Positions 1 to 7,729 of a DNA stretch of 64,000 bases are shown one piece after another. How positions within the stretch are numbered: position 1 is the first letter of the stretch; each line of letters starts with the position of its first letter. The notes under the pieces are model-generated. The model searched no databases and had not been told where the DNA came from. It was given only the letters and a program-made list of their open reading frames with translations. The position numbers were made by a program, and so were the translations under genes. This stretch comes from Chloroflexota bacterium (GTDB taxonomy: Bacteria > Chloroflexota > Anaerolineae > Anaerolineales > Villigracilaceae). The stretch spans positions 1 to 64,000 of the forward strand of contig JACRBH010000245.1 in NCBI GenBank assembly GCA_016234535.1, written 5' to 3'.

Positions 1-78
1 ATGCCGCTTGATTAATTTCTCTAATCCTTCTCGTTCTGCTTCTGACATATTTACTGCTGGCGCTTTGGGTCCTGGCAT
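1..78 (-). CDS. IS630-family transposase, N-terminal fragment cut by the window edge
   Basis: On the minus strand an ATG at 78 opens 26 codons that run off the left edge, beginning MPGPKAPAVNMSEAEREGL and ending KLIKRH. This matches the start of the helix-turn-helix domain of IS630/Tc1-mariner type DDE transposases, which insert at TA dinucleotides. A purine-rich Shine-Dalgarno (AGGA, about 9 nt upstream) supports the start. The catalytic DDE domain lies outside the window, so whether the element is intact cannot be seen. Confidence 0.7.
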   Translation of the reverse strand, partial: MPGPKAPAVNMSEAEREGLEKLIKRH

Positions 79-214
79 CTGCTTTTTTCCTATGTCTTTT
101 TCCTTATCTTACCATAGCCTTATTTTCGCCTAAATGTACTAAATAAAGCTCTTACCTCTCGCTCTCCTCCGTACCCTCCGTGATCTCTGTGGCAAAAAAG
201 CCTTAAAAAACCCA
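79..214. other. Gap between the IS630 end and wzm
   Basis: This 136-bp gap should contain the upstream end of the IS630 element, but I could not define its terminal inverted repeat from one end. The distal part carries the motif ctctgtggcaaaaa, which recurs near 1215, 1435, 53411 and 54047 as part of a dispersed hairpin family. No clear promoter or ribosome binding site for the next gene is visible. Confidence 0.4.
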
Positions 215-1087
215 ATGACGAAATCCACCACCATCCCCGCTCGCGAAGAAAACTGGTCGATGATCATCGAACCCCAGCGCAGCCTGCTTGACCTGCGCCT
301 CGGCGAACTGTGGCGTTACAAAGACCTCGTCATGCTCTTCGTGCGCCGTGACTTCGTCTCAGTCTACAAACAGACCATCCTCGGCCCGCTCTGGTATCTC
401 ATTCAGCCGCTGTTGACCACCATCACCTTCACGGTCATCTTCGGTAACATCGCCTCCCTCCCCACGGACGGACTGCCGCAATTCCTGTTCTACATGTCTG
501 GTACAGTCGTCTGGTCTTACTTTGCGAGCTGCCTCACCAAGACCAGCGAGACCTTTGTGCAGAATGCCAACCTGTTCGGCAAGGTCTACTTCCCGCGCCT
601 GGCGGTGCCTGTCTCCATTCTCTTTTCCAACCTGGTGACCTTTCTGATCCAGTTCGGCATGTTCCTGGTCTTCGTTCTGTTCTTCGCGATACGCGGCACA
701 TCCATTCAACCCAACTGGTTATGGATCGCCCTCTCGCCCGTCTTAATGCTCATGATGGCCGGGCTTGGCCTCGGCTTTGGCATCATCATCTCTTCCCTAA
801 CCACCAAATACCGTGACCTGCGCTTTCTGGTGCAGTTCGGCGTACAGCTTCTCATGTATGCCACACCGGTCATCTACCCGGCTTCCTCCATCCCGCAGCG
901 CTTTCAGTGGGTCATTCAAGCCAATCCGATGACTCCGGTCATAGAAGCCTTTCGCTATGCATTCCTCGGAGCGGGCACAGTGGACATCGATCACCTGCTG
1001 TATAGTTTCGGCTTTATGCTGGTTGTGGTCGTCATCGGCAGCATCATCTTCAACCGCGTCGAGCAGACCTTTATGGATACGGTGTAA
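215..1087 (+). CDS. wzm: ABC-2 type polysaccharide exporter permease (Wzm-like)
   Basis: This 290-residue protein is the membrane half of an ABC exporter that moves an undecaprenol-linked polysaccharide across the cytoplasmic membrane. It has the usual layout of the TagG/RfbA/Wzm family: an N-terminal amphipathic stretch with RYKDLVMLFVRRDF near residues 29-42, about six membrane segments, and a C-terminal NPMTPVIEAFRYAFLG motif. Length is normal for the family. The partner ATPase (Wzt) lies 2.8 kb downstream at 3904 rather than adjacent. The start at 215 has no good Shine-Dalgarno; ATG at 260 (MIIEPQRS) is an alternative that would lose 15 residues. Confidence 0.9.
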   Translation: MTKSTTIPAREENWSMIIEPQRSLLDLRLGELWRYKDLVMLFVRRDFVSVYKQTILGPLWYLIQPLLTTITFTVIFGNIASLPTDGLPQFLFYMSGTVVWSYFASCLTKTSETFVQNANLFGKVYFPRLAVPVSILFSNLVTFLIQFGMFLVFVLFFAIRGTSIQPNWLWIALSPVLMLMMAGLGLGFGIIISSLTTKYRDLRFLVQFGVQLLMYATPVIYPASSIPQRFQWVIQANPMTPVIEAFRYAFLGAGTVDIDHLLYSFGFMLVVVVIGSIIFNRVEQTFMDTV

Positions 1088-1092
1088 TCTCA

Positions 1093-1142
1093 TGTCGTTG
1101 CGAGGGCGTTTTTGGTTTTCGCCCGAAGCAATCTCCTCATTA
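1093..1142 (+). repeat. Degenerate relative of the 117-bp palindromic element
   Basis: Right after wzm the sequence reads gtcgttgcgagggcg, then gcccgaagcaatctcctc. These are the same outer (gtcattgcgagg) and inner (gaagcaatctcc) motifs found in the two near-identical elements at 28878 and 36191. Only one arm is kept here, so it looks like a decayed copy. Confidence 0.5.
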
Positions 1143-1148
1143 GTTCTA

Positions 1149-1234
1149 AGAGCCCTATCCTAACAAAGAATGTCAGGACAATGTGAGAAAAGGCTCGTAG
1201 CTCTTTTTCTCTCTGTGCTCTCAGTGGCAAAAAG
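1149..1234 (+). repeat. Direct repeat, copy 1 (about 86 bp)
   Basis: This stretch starts agagccctatcctaacaaag and ends with ctcagtggcaaaaagg. It recurs at 1368-1454 with a handful of substitutions and one 1-nt indel. The last 30 bases carry the ctctgtg/gtggcaaaa motif shared with other intergenic spots in the window. No ORF uses both copies. Confidence 0.75.
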
Positions 1235-1367
1235 GCCTTTCCCTTTACGCGAACAGGAACACCAACTTTTTATCAAATTATCAGGGCGTTAGGCTGACCG
1301 ATGACCGGTCATCTTTTATACTCGCCAACTCCAGGGAAGAAAACACAGTCTCAGCCACAGAATCCTC

Positions 1368-1454
1368 AGAGACCTATCCTAACAAAGAACGTCAGGACAA
1401 TCTGAGAAACAGGCTCTTAGCTCTTTTTCTCTCTGTGCTCTCAGTGGCAAAAAG
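1368..1454 (+). repeat. Direct repeat, copy 2 (about 87 bp)
   Basis: Second copy of the element at 1149, offset by 219-220 bp and in the same orientation. The 130 bp between the copies is not repeated. Such a pair could arise by local duplication or two insertions of one small element. Confidence 0.75.
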
Positions 1455-1721
1455 ATTTTCTTGGCGAACTTAGCGGGCTTAGCGGTTAATTTTGGTTTTT
1501 CTACGGCAGCAAGAAAATTATCCGCTTTTCGGAAGTCGCTTCTTTCGTGACCGAAAACGGCTAATGGGGGCGATGACTGCGGACAGGAATAAACGGCGGA
1601 CAGAACATTGAAGACCGGTCCCCCGTCCCCGGTCCTCGGTTCAAGAAACATACATCGCAGAGCGCAGGGTGGCGCTAGCAGGGGGATAGGTTGCACCTGG
1701 GAGGCATCCAGTCACGTATTA
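1455..1721. other. Non-coding stretch before the 21-bp array
   Basis: This stretch contains motifs of the type cggaagtcgcttctttcg and accggtccccc but no gene with a ribosome binding site. ORFs open here on both strands (for example 1379-1696 minus and from 1608 plus), but they match no family I know, and one simply runs into the tandem array. A promoter or leader for the downstream array and gene could lie here; I cannot point to one. Confidence 0.35.
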
Positions 1722-2057
1722 AAGAACCCCATTAACCTCAAGCAAGCGTTGAGTAACGCTGATGAAGCGCCATGCAACGCCAGCAAAGCTTCGCGTAGCA
1801 AAAAGGAAGCTCTGAGCGACACTAGGGAAGCGTTCAGGTACTGTACGGAAGCCCTCAGTAACACCCGGGGATCATTCAGTAACAGTACGGAAGCTCTGAG
1901 TAACACCCGGGAAGCTCTCAGTAACAGTACGGAAGCTCTGAGTAACACTCGGGGATCGTTCAGTGACTGTACGGAACCTCTGAGTAACACCCGGGAAGCA
2001 TTCAGTAACACTTGGCAAGCTCTGAGTAACACGAAGCAAGCGCTGCGCAGGCCGAAT
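1722..2057 (+). repeat. Tandem array of 21-bp degenerate units (about 14 clear copies)
   Basis: Fourteen units of exactly 21 bp start at 1743, 1764, 1785, 1806 and so on to 2016, with decayed units at 1722 and 2037. The conserved part is gaagctctgagtaac. Between 1806 and 1994 the units alternate between one ending acacccgg and one ending agtacg, giving a 42-bp higher-order period. Because 21 is divisible by 3, frames stay open on both strands: the + frame reads as a heptad like EALSNTR/EALSNST. No Shine-Dalgarno or sensible start precedes it, and the + frame runs past the array into the next gene in another frame, so translation is doubtful. The array ends 38 bp before the start of the duplicated helical protein gene at 2096. 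Confidence 0.9.
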
Positions 2058-2095
2058 ATCGTGTTTTTCCACCTCTTTAAGGAATTTTTAACCCC

Positions 2096-2779
2096 ATGCC
2101 TATCAAATCTGTATCTATTGCCGAGCGCCTCAACATCGCGGACCTGGCAATCTCCAACAGCCGCGCGGACGCCGAGATCCAATCTCTGGTGGCCGCTTAC
2201 GGCTATTCTCCCGCAAAATTGACCGAAGGCCACGCTCTCTACACTACCGCCCTGGCCGCGGTCACCGCCCAGAAATTCGCGGCAGGCGAACAGCGCCAGA
2301 CCACTCGTGAATTGACCGACGCCGGAAAATCCGCCCGTGATGCATATCAGTCGCTGGCCAAGGTGGCGCGCGCCATCTTCAAGAACGACAAGGCCCGCCT
2401 GACCGCCCTCGGACTATCCTCTGCCGCCCCGCGCTCCACGGCCGAATTCCTGGCCGCCGCCGCTTCCCTATTCGACAACGCCGCCCAGGCACCAGCTTTG
2501 GAAGCCTACGGCTACGACCCTGAACGCCTCGAATCGGAAAGGGCGAAGATCACCGCCTTCAATCAGGCCAACCAAAGGCAGGAAGCCGCAAAAGGCGCAG
2601 CCCAACAGGCCAGCCGTGAGCAGCTTGCGGCCATGGCCTCCCTTGACGCCTGGCGCGCGCAGTACATCAAGATCGCCCGCGTCGCCCTGCGCGGCAAGAA
2701 GCAGTTGCTTGAGAAGCTCGGTGTTCCCGCGCGGACCTCGGCCCGGCGCACAACGCCCCCAACCCCCGCCACTGCATAG
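2096..2779 (+). CDS. Unknown helical protein with an internal duplication
   Basis: I do not recognise this 227-residue family. It is Ala-rich, predicted by eye to be almost all helix, with no signal peptide or membrane segment, and ends in a basic Thr/Pro tail. It consists of two similar halves: residues 34-107 (AYGYSPAKL through YQSLAKVARAIF to LTALGL) and 137-210 (AYGYDPERL through YIKIARVALR to LEKLGV). Each half would form a long helical hairpin or bundle. The start ATG follows AAGGA by about 12 nt. It is directly downstream of the 21-bp array and sits between wzm and wzt, but nothing in the sequence ties it to polysaccharide export. Its GC-rich codon use differs from the AT-richer glycan genes. 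Cytoplasmic location is inferred. Confidence 0.8.
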   Translation: MPIKSVSIAERLNIADLAISNSRADAEIQSLVAAYGYSPAKLTEGHALYTTALAAVTAQKFAAGEQRQTTRELTDAGKSARDAYQSLAKVARAIFKNDKARLTALGLSSAAPRSTAEFLAAAASLFDNAAQAPALEAYGYDPERLESERAKITAFNQANQRQEAAKGAAQQASREQLAAMASLDAWRAQYIKIARVALRGKKQLLEKLGVPARTSARRTTPPTPATA

Positions 2780-2935
2780 TTTTATAGAACCCAGTCAGGT
2801 CTGCCGCTTCCAATTCCGCGGCAGGCTTGGCTGGGGAATTGATTGATACGGGAGACGATTGAGATAGGGAACTGGCGACCGAAGGCCTAAGACTCTGTCC
2901 GTAGTCTCCTTCACTAGAATTGACGAGAAACATTC

Positions 2936-3895
2936 ATGAAGAAACAAATCAGAGAAATGATTAACCGTGTTATTGGCTTGCCGCAAATTATGGACCGTGT
3001 TGAACAAACACGGCGGCAGGTTAAAGCGGAGAGTGAGCAAACACGATTGTTGTTGGGTAAAATGCTTTCCAATCAGGTTCGTGCGCATGGCGTTTACGAA
3101 AATATTCATGATGCAGAGTTCCAGGTGTTTTCCCAATTTGGTGACGATGGAATTCTGCAATATCTGATTGAACAGACCCGGCCTGACGTTGAAAAATTTA
3201 TTGAATTTGGTGTGCAAAATTACACCGAAGCGAATACACGTTTTCTACTAATGAACAATAACTGGAGCGGCTTGATCATTGACGGCGACCCGGCGAACAT
3301 GGAATTCGCAAAACGCTCCTCTTATTATTGGCGCTCTGCGTTACAGGCAGTTTCCCAATTTGTTGACCGCGACAATATTAATGCCATATTTGAAGCGGCG
3401 GGCTTTTCGGGTGAGATTGGTTTGCTCAGCGTGGATATTGACGGTAACGATTATTGGGTCTGGGAAGCTATCCATATAGTTGACCCGTTGATCGTCACAG
3501 TAGAATATAACAGCGTGTTCGGCGCGGATCATGCCATTACCGTTCCCTATAACGCGGCGTTTTACCGCACGCGCGCTCATTACTCGAATTTATTCTTTGG
3601 CGCGTCGCTCAAAGCGCTGTGCCTGCTTGCGGAGAAAAAGGGCTATGCTTTTGTCGGGAGCAATTCTGCGGGAAATAACGCGCATTTTGTCCGCAAGGAT
3701 ATAGTCGGAAAAATCCCAGTCAAGACCGTTGCGCAGGGCTATGTTGAATCTAATTTTAGTGAGTCGCGCGATAAAAACGGCAAGTCGAACGATCTGCGCG
3801 GACCGGAACGCCTCGAAGCGATTAAAGATATGCAGGTCTTTGATGTGGAGAATGGTAAAACGGTTTTCATACGGGATTTGTTTAGTTTGAAATAG
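2936..3895 (+). CDS. FkbM-like methyltransferase-fold protein
   Basis: The 319-residue protein has an N-terminal predicted helical segment (residues 1-50) and then a Rossmann-like domain: FSQFGDDGILQYLI near 66-79, FIEFGVQNYTEANTRFLL near 89-106, and GLIIDGDP around 113-120, followed by LLSVDIDGNDYWVWEAI. These resemble the SAM-binding loops of FkbM-type methyltransferases, many of which decorate glycans. The conserved ExG and D-G-D features are seen, but no substrate can be read off. It lies 8 bp upstream of wzt and in the same direction, so it is likely co-transcribed with the export ATPase. An alternative is a catalytically inactive relative. Confidence 0.6.
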   Translation: MKKQIREMINRVIGLPQIMDRVEQTRRQVKAESEQTRLLLGKMLSNQVRAHGVYENIHDAEFQVFSQFGDDGILQYLIEQTRPDVEKFIEFGVQNYTEANTRFLLMNNNWSGLIIDGDPANMEFAKRSSYYWRSALQAVSQFVDRDNINAIFEAAGFSGEIGLLSVDIDGNDYWVWEAIHIVDPLIVTVEYNSVFGADHAITVPYNAAFYRTRAHYSNLFFGASLKALCLLAEKKGYAFVGSNSAGNNAHFVRKDIVGKIPVKTVAQGYVESNFSESRDKNGKSNDLRGPERLEAIKDMQVFDVENGKTVFIRDLFSLK

Positions 3896-3903
3896 GCGTA
3901 ACC

Positions 3904-5205
3904 ATGACAGTTATCTCTGTTGAAAAGCTTTCTAAAATATACCGTCTTGGCCAGATCGGCACGGGCACCTTCACCAATGACTTGAAAGTCTGGTGGGCGA
4001 AGACGCGCGGTAAGCCGAATCCCATGCTAAAGATTGGAGAGAAAGATTACGGTAACCGTGATGGAGATGAACTCTGGGCGCTCAAAGATATCAACTTCAC
4101 AGTAAACCAGGGTGAGGTATTGGGTATTATCGGACGTAATGGAGCGGGAAAGAGTACTTTGCTCAAAATCCTCTCTCGAGTGACTGCACCGACTTCTGGA
4201 AAAGTGAAGGTCAAAGGACGCATTGCCAGCCTGTTGGAAGTAGGCACCGGCTTTCACCCTGAGTTGACTGGGCGCGAGAATGTCTACTTGAATGGCGCGA
4301 TACTAGGCATGAGCAAACAGGAAGTGACGCGCAAGTTTGATGAAATTATGGATTTTGCAGAGATTGAAAAATTTATTGATACACCTGTTAAACGATATTC
4401 AAGTGGTATGTATGTGCGCCTGGCATTTGCCGTTGCTGCACATTTGGATCCTGAGATTCTGGTAGTGGATGAAGTGCTGGCTGTGGGGGATGCGGCGTTC
4501 CAGAAGAAATGTTTGGGGAAGATGGGGGATGTATCTCGCGCGGGTCGTACTGTGCTCTTTGTAAGCCACAATATGACCGCTGTGCAATCCATTTGCCAGA
4601 TTGCAATGATGCTTCAAGAGGGACGATTGGTTGAGGTTGGATCAGTATCGACTGTGATAACCAAATATTTGAAGACTGCGAAATCGGGGGATTCGCATAG
4701 TGAATGGAGTAATCTGAATACGGCGCCGGGCAATGATATCGTTCGGATCAAGCGAGTGCAGGTTATCGCAGATAATGAAAATGGTTTGTTGAGCATGCAA
4801 AGCCCCCTACGCATTGAAACAATATATTGGGTGATGAGGAGTGGGGTTACCATCCATATTACGTATCATCTTATCAACGAATTGGGAGTTACAGTCTTGA
4901 CTACCGGAATTCCCGAAGCAATCAGCAAAGTTGGAATTTACAGATCGGTCTTTAAATTGCCTGCAAACTTGCTCAACAGTGGCGGACATTTCCTCAAACT
5001 GCTCATCGTGCAGGATGAGAACCGGGTAACATACGTGAACGAAAACATTGCCTCATTCACAATCCATGACGTCGCAGAACGCGAGGGTGCTTGGATGGGA
5101 CGTGAACCTGGAGCCGTACAACCAATTTTGCCCTGGCAGACTGAGAAACTTTCAGATGATTTTGTATTCACTACTCTAGATGGGTTGGAACTTGCAAAGG
5201 TCTAA
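3904..5205 (+). CDS. wzt: Polysaccharide ABC exporter ATPase (Wzt-like) with C-terminal carbohydrate-binding domain
   Basis: This 433-residue protein powers the Wzm channel. The nucleotide-binding domain shows Walker A GRNGAGKST (77-85), the signature YSSGMYVRLA (165-174), Walker B ILVVDE (185-190) and the switch SHN. Around residues 15-55 there is the insert typical of Wzt/TagH between the first strand and the WALKDINF segment. Residues from about 270 to 433 form a separate beta-rich domain like the Wzt C-terminal domain, which in studied systems binds the modified non-reducing end of the glycan and so gates export. Its presence suggests a terminally capped polymer. The stop abuts the next start with no gap, showing an operon. 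Confidence 0.9.
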   Translation: MTVISVEKLSKIYRLGQIGTGTFTNDLKVWWAKTRGKPNPMLKIGEKDYGNRDGDELWALKDINFTVNQGEVLGIIGRNGAGKSTLLKILSRVTAPTSGKVKVKGRIASLLEVGTGFHPELTGRENVYLNGAILGMSKQEVTRKFDEIMDFAEIEKFIDTPVKRYSSGMYVRLAFAVAAHLDPEILVVDEVLAVGDAAFQKKCLGKMGDVSRAGRTVLFVSHNMTAVQSICQIAMMLQEGRLVEVGSVSTVITKYLKTAKSGDSHSEWSNLNTAPGNDIVRIKRVQVIADNENGLLSMQSPLRIETIYWVMRSGVTIHITYHLINELGVTVLTTGIPEAISKVGIYRSVFKLPANLLNSGGHFLKLLIVQDENRVTYVNENIASFTIHDVAEREGAWMGREPGAVQPILPWQTEKLSDDFVFTTLDGLELAKV

Positions 5206-6270
5206 ATGATGATTAAGGATGTGAAGCCTTCAGAAATGGATATTATTGGCGGAATGTTCGGTTTAGAGCTATTTGTGACGGGGAAAATTTCTACGCAAGT
5301 ACAGATGCCCCCCTTTCTTGCAGAATCGCATCTACTACTGGCAACAGCCAGATCAGCTTTTACCCTTCTCGCCCGAACTCTGCACCCAAAAACCGTGTGG
5401 CTGCCGTCATACCTGTGTGGCGTGGTAATGGGCGCGTTCCCCACTCACCTGATGGATGTACGTTTCTTTCCCATCGACGAACAGCTTCAGATTGCTGACA
5501 AAGTTTGGCTTACAAAAATCCAAGCCAATGACATGATCGTATTTATTGATTACTTTGGCTTTAGCCATTGGTCCGACTGGGCGGCTGAAGCAAGACGGCG
5601 GGGAGCTTGGGTCGTGCAAGATGCCACACAATCATTTCTCAATTCGAATTTTAATGAACACGCTCACTATGTAGTGTTCAGCCCGCGCAAGTTCGTCGGT
5701 GTTCCGGAAGGTGGGGTACTGTTGGCTTTAAATGGGTCAGCCCTGCCGGTTGAAAGCCTTTCTTCCCCGCCTGCTCTGTGGCAGATGGATGCGATCAGGG
5801 CCTCCATCCTGCGTGCGGAATACGACCGGCATGGCGGTAAAAGGGAATGGTTTGAACTTTCTCAAAAAAACGACGCAGATGGTCCCTTGGAACCTTATCG
5901 AATGAGTGATCTGGGTTTGCTGATCTTAGAACATGTTGTAGATTGGAAAATGGTTTCGCAGAAACGCCGTAATAACTATAAGGTTCTTGCAGCGAATTTG
6001 GGGGAAGTCGCGTTGTTCCCAGAACTGCCGGATGAAGTTGTCCCCTTGGGATTTCCCATCCGCTTTAAGGAAAGAGACCGCATTCGGCAAGCCTTTTTTT
6101 CTGAAAAAATCTATCCGCCGGTTCATTGGCCCATAGCCGGTGTTGTCCCGCCCGAATTTGAGGCAAGCCATCGGCTGGCTGCTGAGATCATGACCATCCC
6201 GTGCGACCAGCGTTACAACCGATCAGATATGGAGCGGATCGTGGAGTGCCTTAACCGGGAAATTCACTAA
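5206..6270 (+). CDS. Atypical DegT/DnrJ/EryC1-like PLP aminotransferase-fold protein
   Basis: The 354-residue protein keeps the core of the sugar aminotransferase fold: an early ARSAF segment (48-52), WLPSYLCG (65-72, the place of the usual P-S-Y/F-T loop), VVQDATQSF (136-144) with Asp139 for the PLP nitrogen, and SPRKFVGVPEGG (159-170) with Lys162 as the likely Schiff-base residue. Sequence between motifs is far from classical DegT enzymes, so the amino-sugar product is unknown. The ATG follows the wzt stop directly (5209 is a second in-frame ATG). The stop overlaps the WbqC gene by one base, suggesting the pair act together. Confidence 0.7.
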   Translation: MMIKDVKPSEMDIIGGMFGLELFVTGKISTQVQMPPFLAESHLLLATARSAFTLLARTLHPKTVWLPSYLCGVVMGAFPTHLMDVRFFPIDEQLQIADKVWLTKIQANDMIVFIDYFGFSHWSDWAAEARRRGAWVVQDATQSFLNSNFNEHAHYVVFSPRKFVGVPEGGVLLALNGSALPVESLSSPPALWQMDAIRASILRAEYDRHGGKREWFELSQKNDADGPLEPYRMSDLGLLILEHVVDWKMVSQKRRNNYKVLAANLGEVALFPELPDEVVPLGFPIRFKERDRIRQAFFSEKIYPPVHWPIAGVVPPEFEASHRLAAEIMTIPCDQRYNRSDMERIVECLNREIH

Positions 6271-7037
6271 TGAAGCTTGCCATCATGCAGCCTTATTTTT
6301 TCCCGTATTTAGGATATTATCAGGCGATTCATGCAGTTGACAAATACATCCTGTACGATAATCTAACCTATATTAAAGAAGGTTGGATGAACAGGAATAG
6401 ATATTTGGTAGTAAATGGAGACCCTGCTTATTTTATTGTCGAAGTTAAAAAAAAGAGTTCCTTTAGCAAGATAAGGGATATACAGCTTGCTGATAACCCT
6501 TGGTGGCGCAAGAAAATCTTGAAAAGTATTTTCTATAGTTACAAACCAAGTCCTTTCTTCGATGAAATCTATCCGCTTGTTGAACGCGTTCTCAATGCGG
6601 AAGTCAGTTTTTTAACGGAACTTAACTCGAAAAGCATTATCGAGGTTTGTAATTATTTGGATATAAAAACCGAGATCAACACGGATACAAGCAGGTATCT
6701 TCAACTCGAGGAAAAACTTTCAAATGATGGATTGGAGATTTCAGCACGTTTCCCTTCGATCAAGTTAGATGATCCTGAGAAGAAAGTGATTAGGGTCATT
6801 GAAATTTGCCGTAAAGAAGGGGCGGAAATATTCATCAACGCCATTGGCGGGCGTGATTTATATAATAAGGAGGAATTTGAAAGTAGCGGCATAAAGCTTC
6901 TTTTTATACAGACCAACCCATATTCTTACAAACAGCCTAGCAAGATTTTTTATCCCCATCTCTCGATCATTGATGTGCTGATGAATTGTGGAAAAGACAC
7001 TACAAAAAAATTATTAAATGAATATACTTTATTATAG
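6270..7037 (+). CDS. WbqC family protein
   Basis: The 255-residue protein opens with MKLAIMQPYFFPYLGYYQAI and continues with VDKYILYDNLTYIKEGWMNRNRY, the hallmark of the WbqC family found in O-antigen and capsule loci. The family has no firmly known reaction to my knowledge; several members sit beside amino-sugar pathway genes. No signal peptide or membrane span is seen. The start overlaps the previous stop (TAATG), so it is translationally coupled to the PLP enzyme at 5206. From here the DNA becomes noticeably AT-richer. Confidence 0.85.
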   Translation: MKLAIMQPYFFPYLGYYQAIHAVDKYILYDNLTYIKEGWMNRNRYLVVNGDPAYFIVEVKKKSSFSKIRDIQLADNPWWRKKILKSIFYSYKPSPFFDEIYPLVERVLNAEVSFLTELNSKSIIEVCNYLDIKTEINTDTSRYLQLEEKLSNDGLEISARFPSIKLDDPEKKVIRVIEICRKEGAEIFINAIGGRDLYNKEEFESSGIKLLFIQTNPYSYKQPSKIFYPHLSIIDVLMNCGKDTTKKLLNEYTLL

Positions 7038-7116
7038 GTTTCTGTAAACAAGCTTTTGGAGTGATAAATGATTAAATTATGGCAGACATTTCAAAGTAAG
7101 GAGGATTTATACACAC

Positions 7117-7680
7117 ATGAACATTCGCGGAAAGAGAATTGTGCTTCGTGCAATTGAGGAACAAGATTTGCCTCTGCTTCACAAGTGGGCTAACGACCCC
7201 GATATCTGGTATCTTTTGGGTGGTTGGCATTTCCCCAGCTCAATGGAATATCAGAAGAAGTGGTTTGCCTCACTGCAGTCAGATACATTAAATCAGCGTT
7301 TTGCTGTTGAAGCGCCAGAGTTTGGTTTGATTGGCACTGTTAGTTTAGTAGAAATTGATTGGAAAAATAATCATGCTCTACATGGATTAATGTTAGGAGA
7401 TAAAGATATCCGTGGCAAAGGCTATGGAACTGATGCGTCAATGACAATTATGCGATATGCATTTGAAGAATTGCATTTTGAAAGATTGGATGGAGCAATT
7501 ATTGAAAATCATGCAGTGTCTTACCATCTTTACTGTAATAAACTTGGTTGGAAAGAAGAAGGAAGATTGAGAAATTGGTTTTTTAGGAAAAATCGTTATT
7601 GGGACAAGATTATGGTAGGTATCACTCGTGATGACTATTTTGCTTTGGTAGCACAAAACAAGTATTGGGATATCCCATGA
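7117..7680 (+). CDS. GNAT family N-acetyltransferase (RimJ/RimL type)
   Basis: The 187-residue protein shows the standard GNAT layout: RIVLRAIEEQDLPLLHKWAND at the N-terminus (split as RIVLRAIEE and QDLPLLHKW), an acyl-CoA-binding loop DIRGKGYGTDA near residues 94-104, and the AVSYHLYCNKLGWKEEG segment. The start is fixed by AAGGAGG about 12 nt upstream. Flanked by two PLP aminotransferases, it may N-acylate an amino sugar made by one of them; that is an inference from position. Confidence 0.85.
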   Translation: MNIRGKRIVLRAIEEQDLPLLHKWANDPDIWYLLGGWHFPSSMEYQKKWFASLQSDTLNQRFAVEAPEFGLIGTVSLVEIDWKNNHALHGLMLGDKDIRGKGYGTDASMTIMRYAFEELHFERLDGAIIENHAVSYHLYCNKLGWKEEGRLRNWFFRKNRYWDKIMVGITRDDYFALVAQNKYWDIP

Positions 7681-7729
7681 TCCAGCATTACGATCGTGAA
7701 TTGGTCATTGATTTTATGAGGATTTCTGT

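Noticed and set aside
1379..1696. Minus-strand ORF in the gap after wzm
   Set aside because: Composed largely of repeat sequence, no family match and no ribosome site.
1722..2057. CRISPR array
   Set aside because: The repeat is 21 bp with no unique spacers between units and no cas genes in the window.
1608..2222. Heptad-repeat protein read through the 21-bp array on the + strand
   Set aside because: Any 21-bp period keeps frames open on both strands. There is no ribosome site, the N-terminal 40 codons look random, and the frame continues into the start of the gene at 2096 in the wrong frame. Kept only as one reading in the findings.
1712..2233. Leu-rich protein on the minus strand across the array
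   Set aside because: Same open-frame effect; it also runs antisense into the start of the gene at 2096 and shows no start signals.
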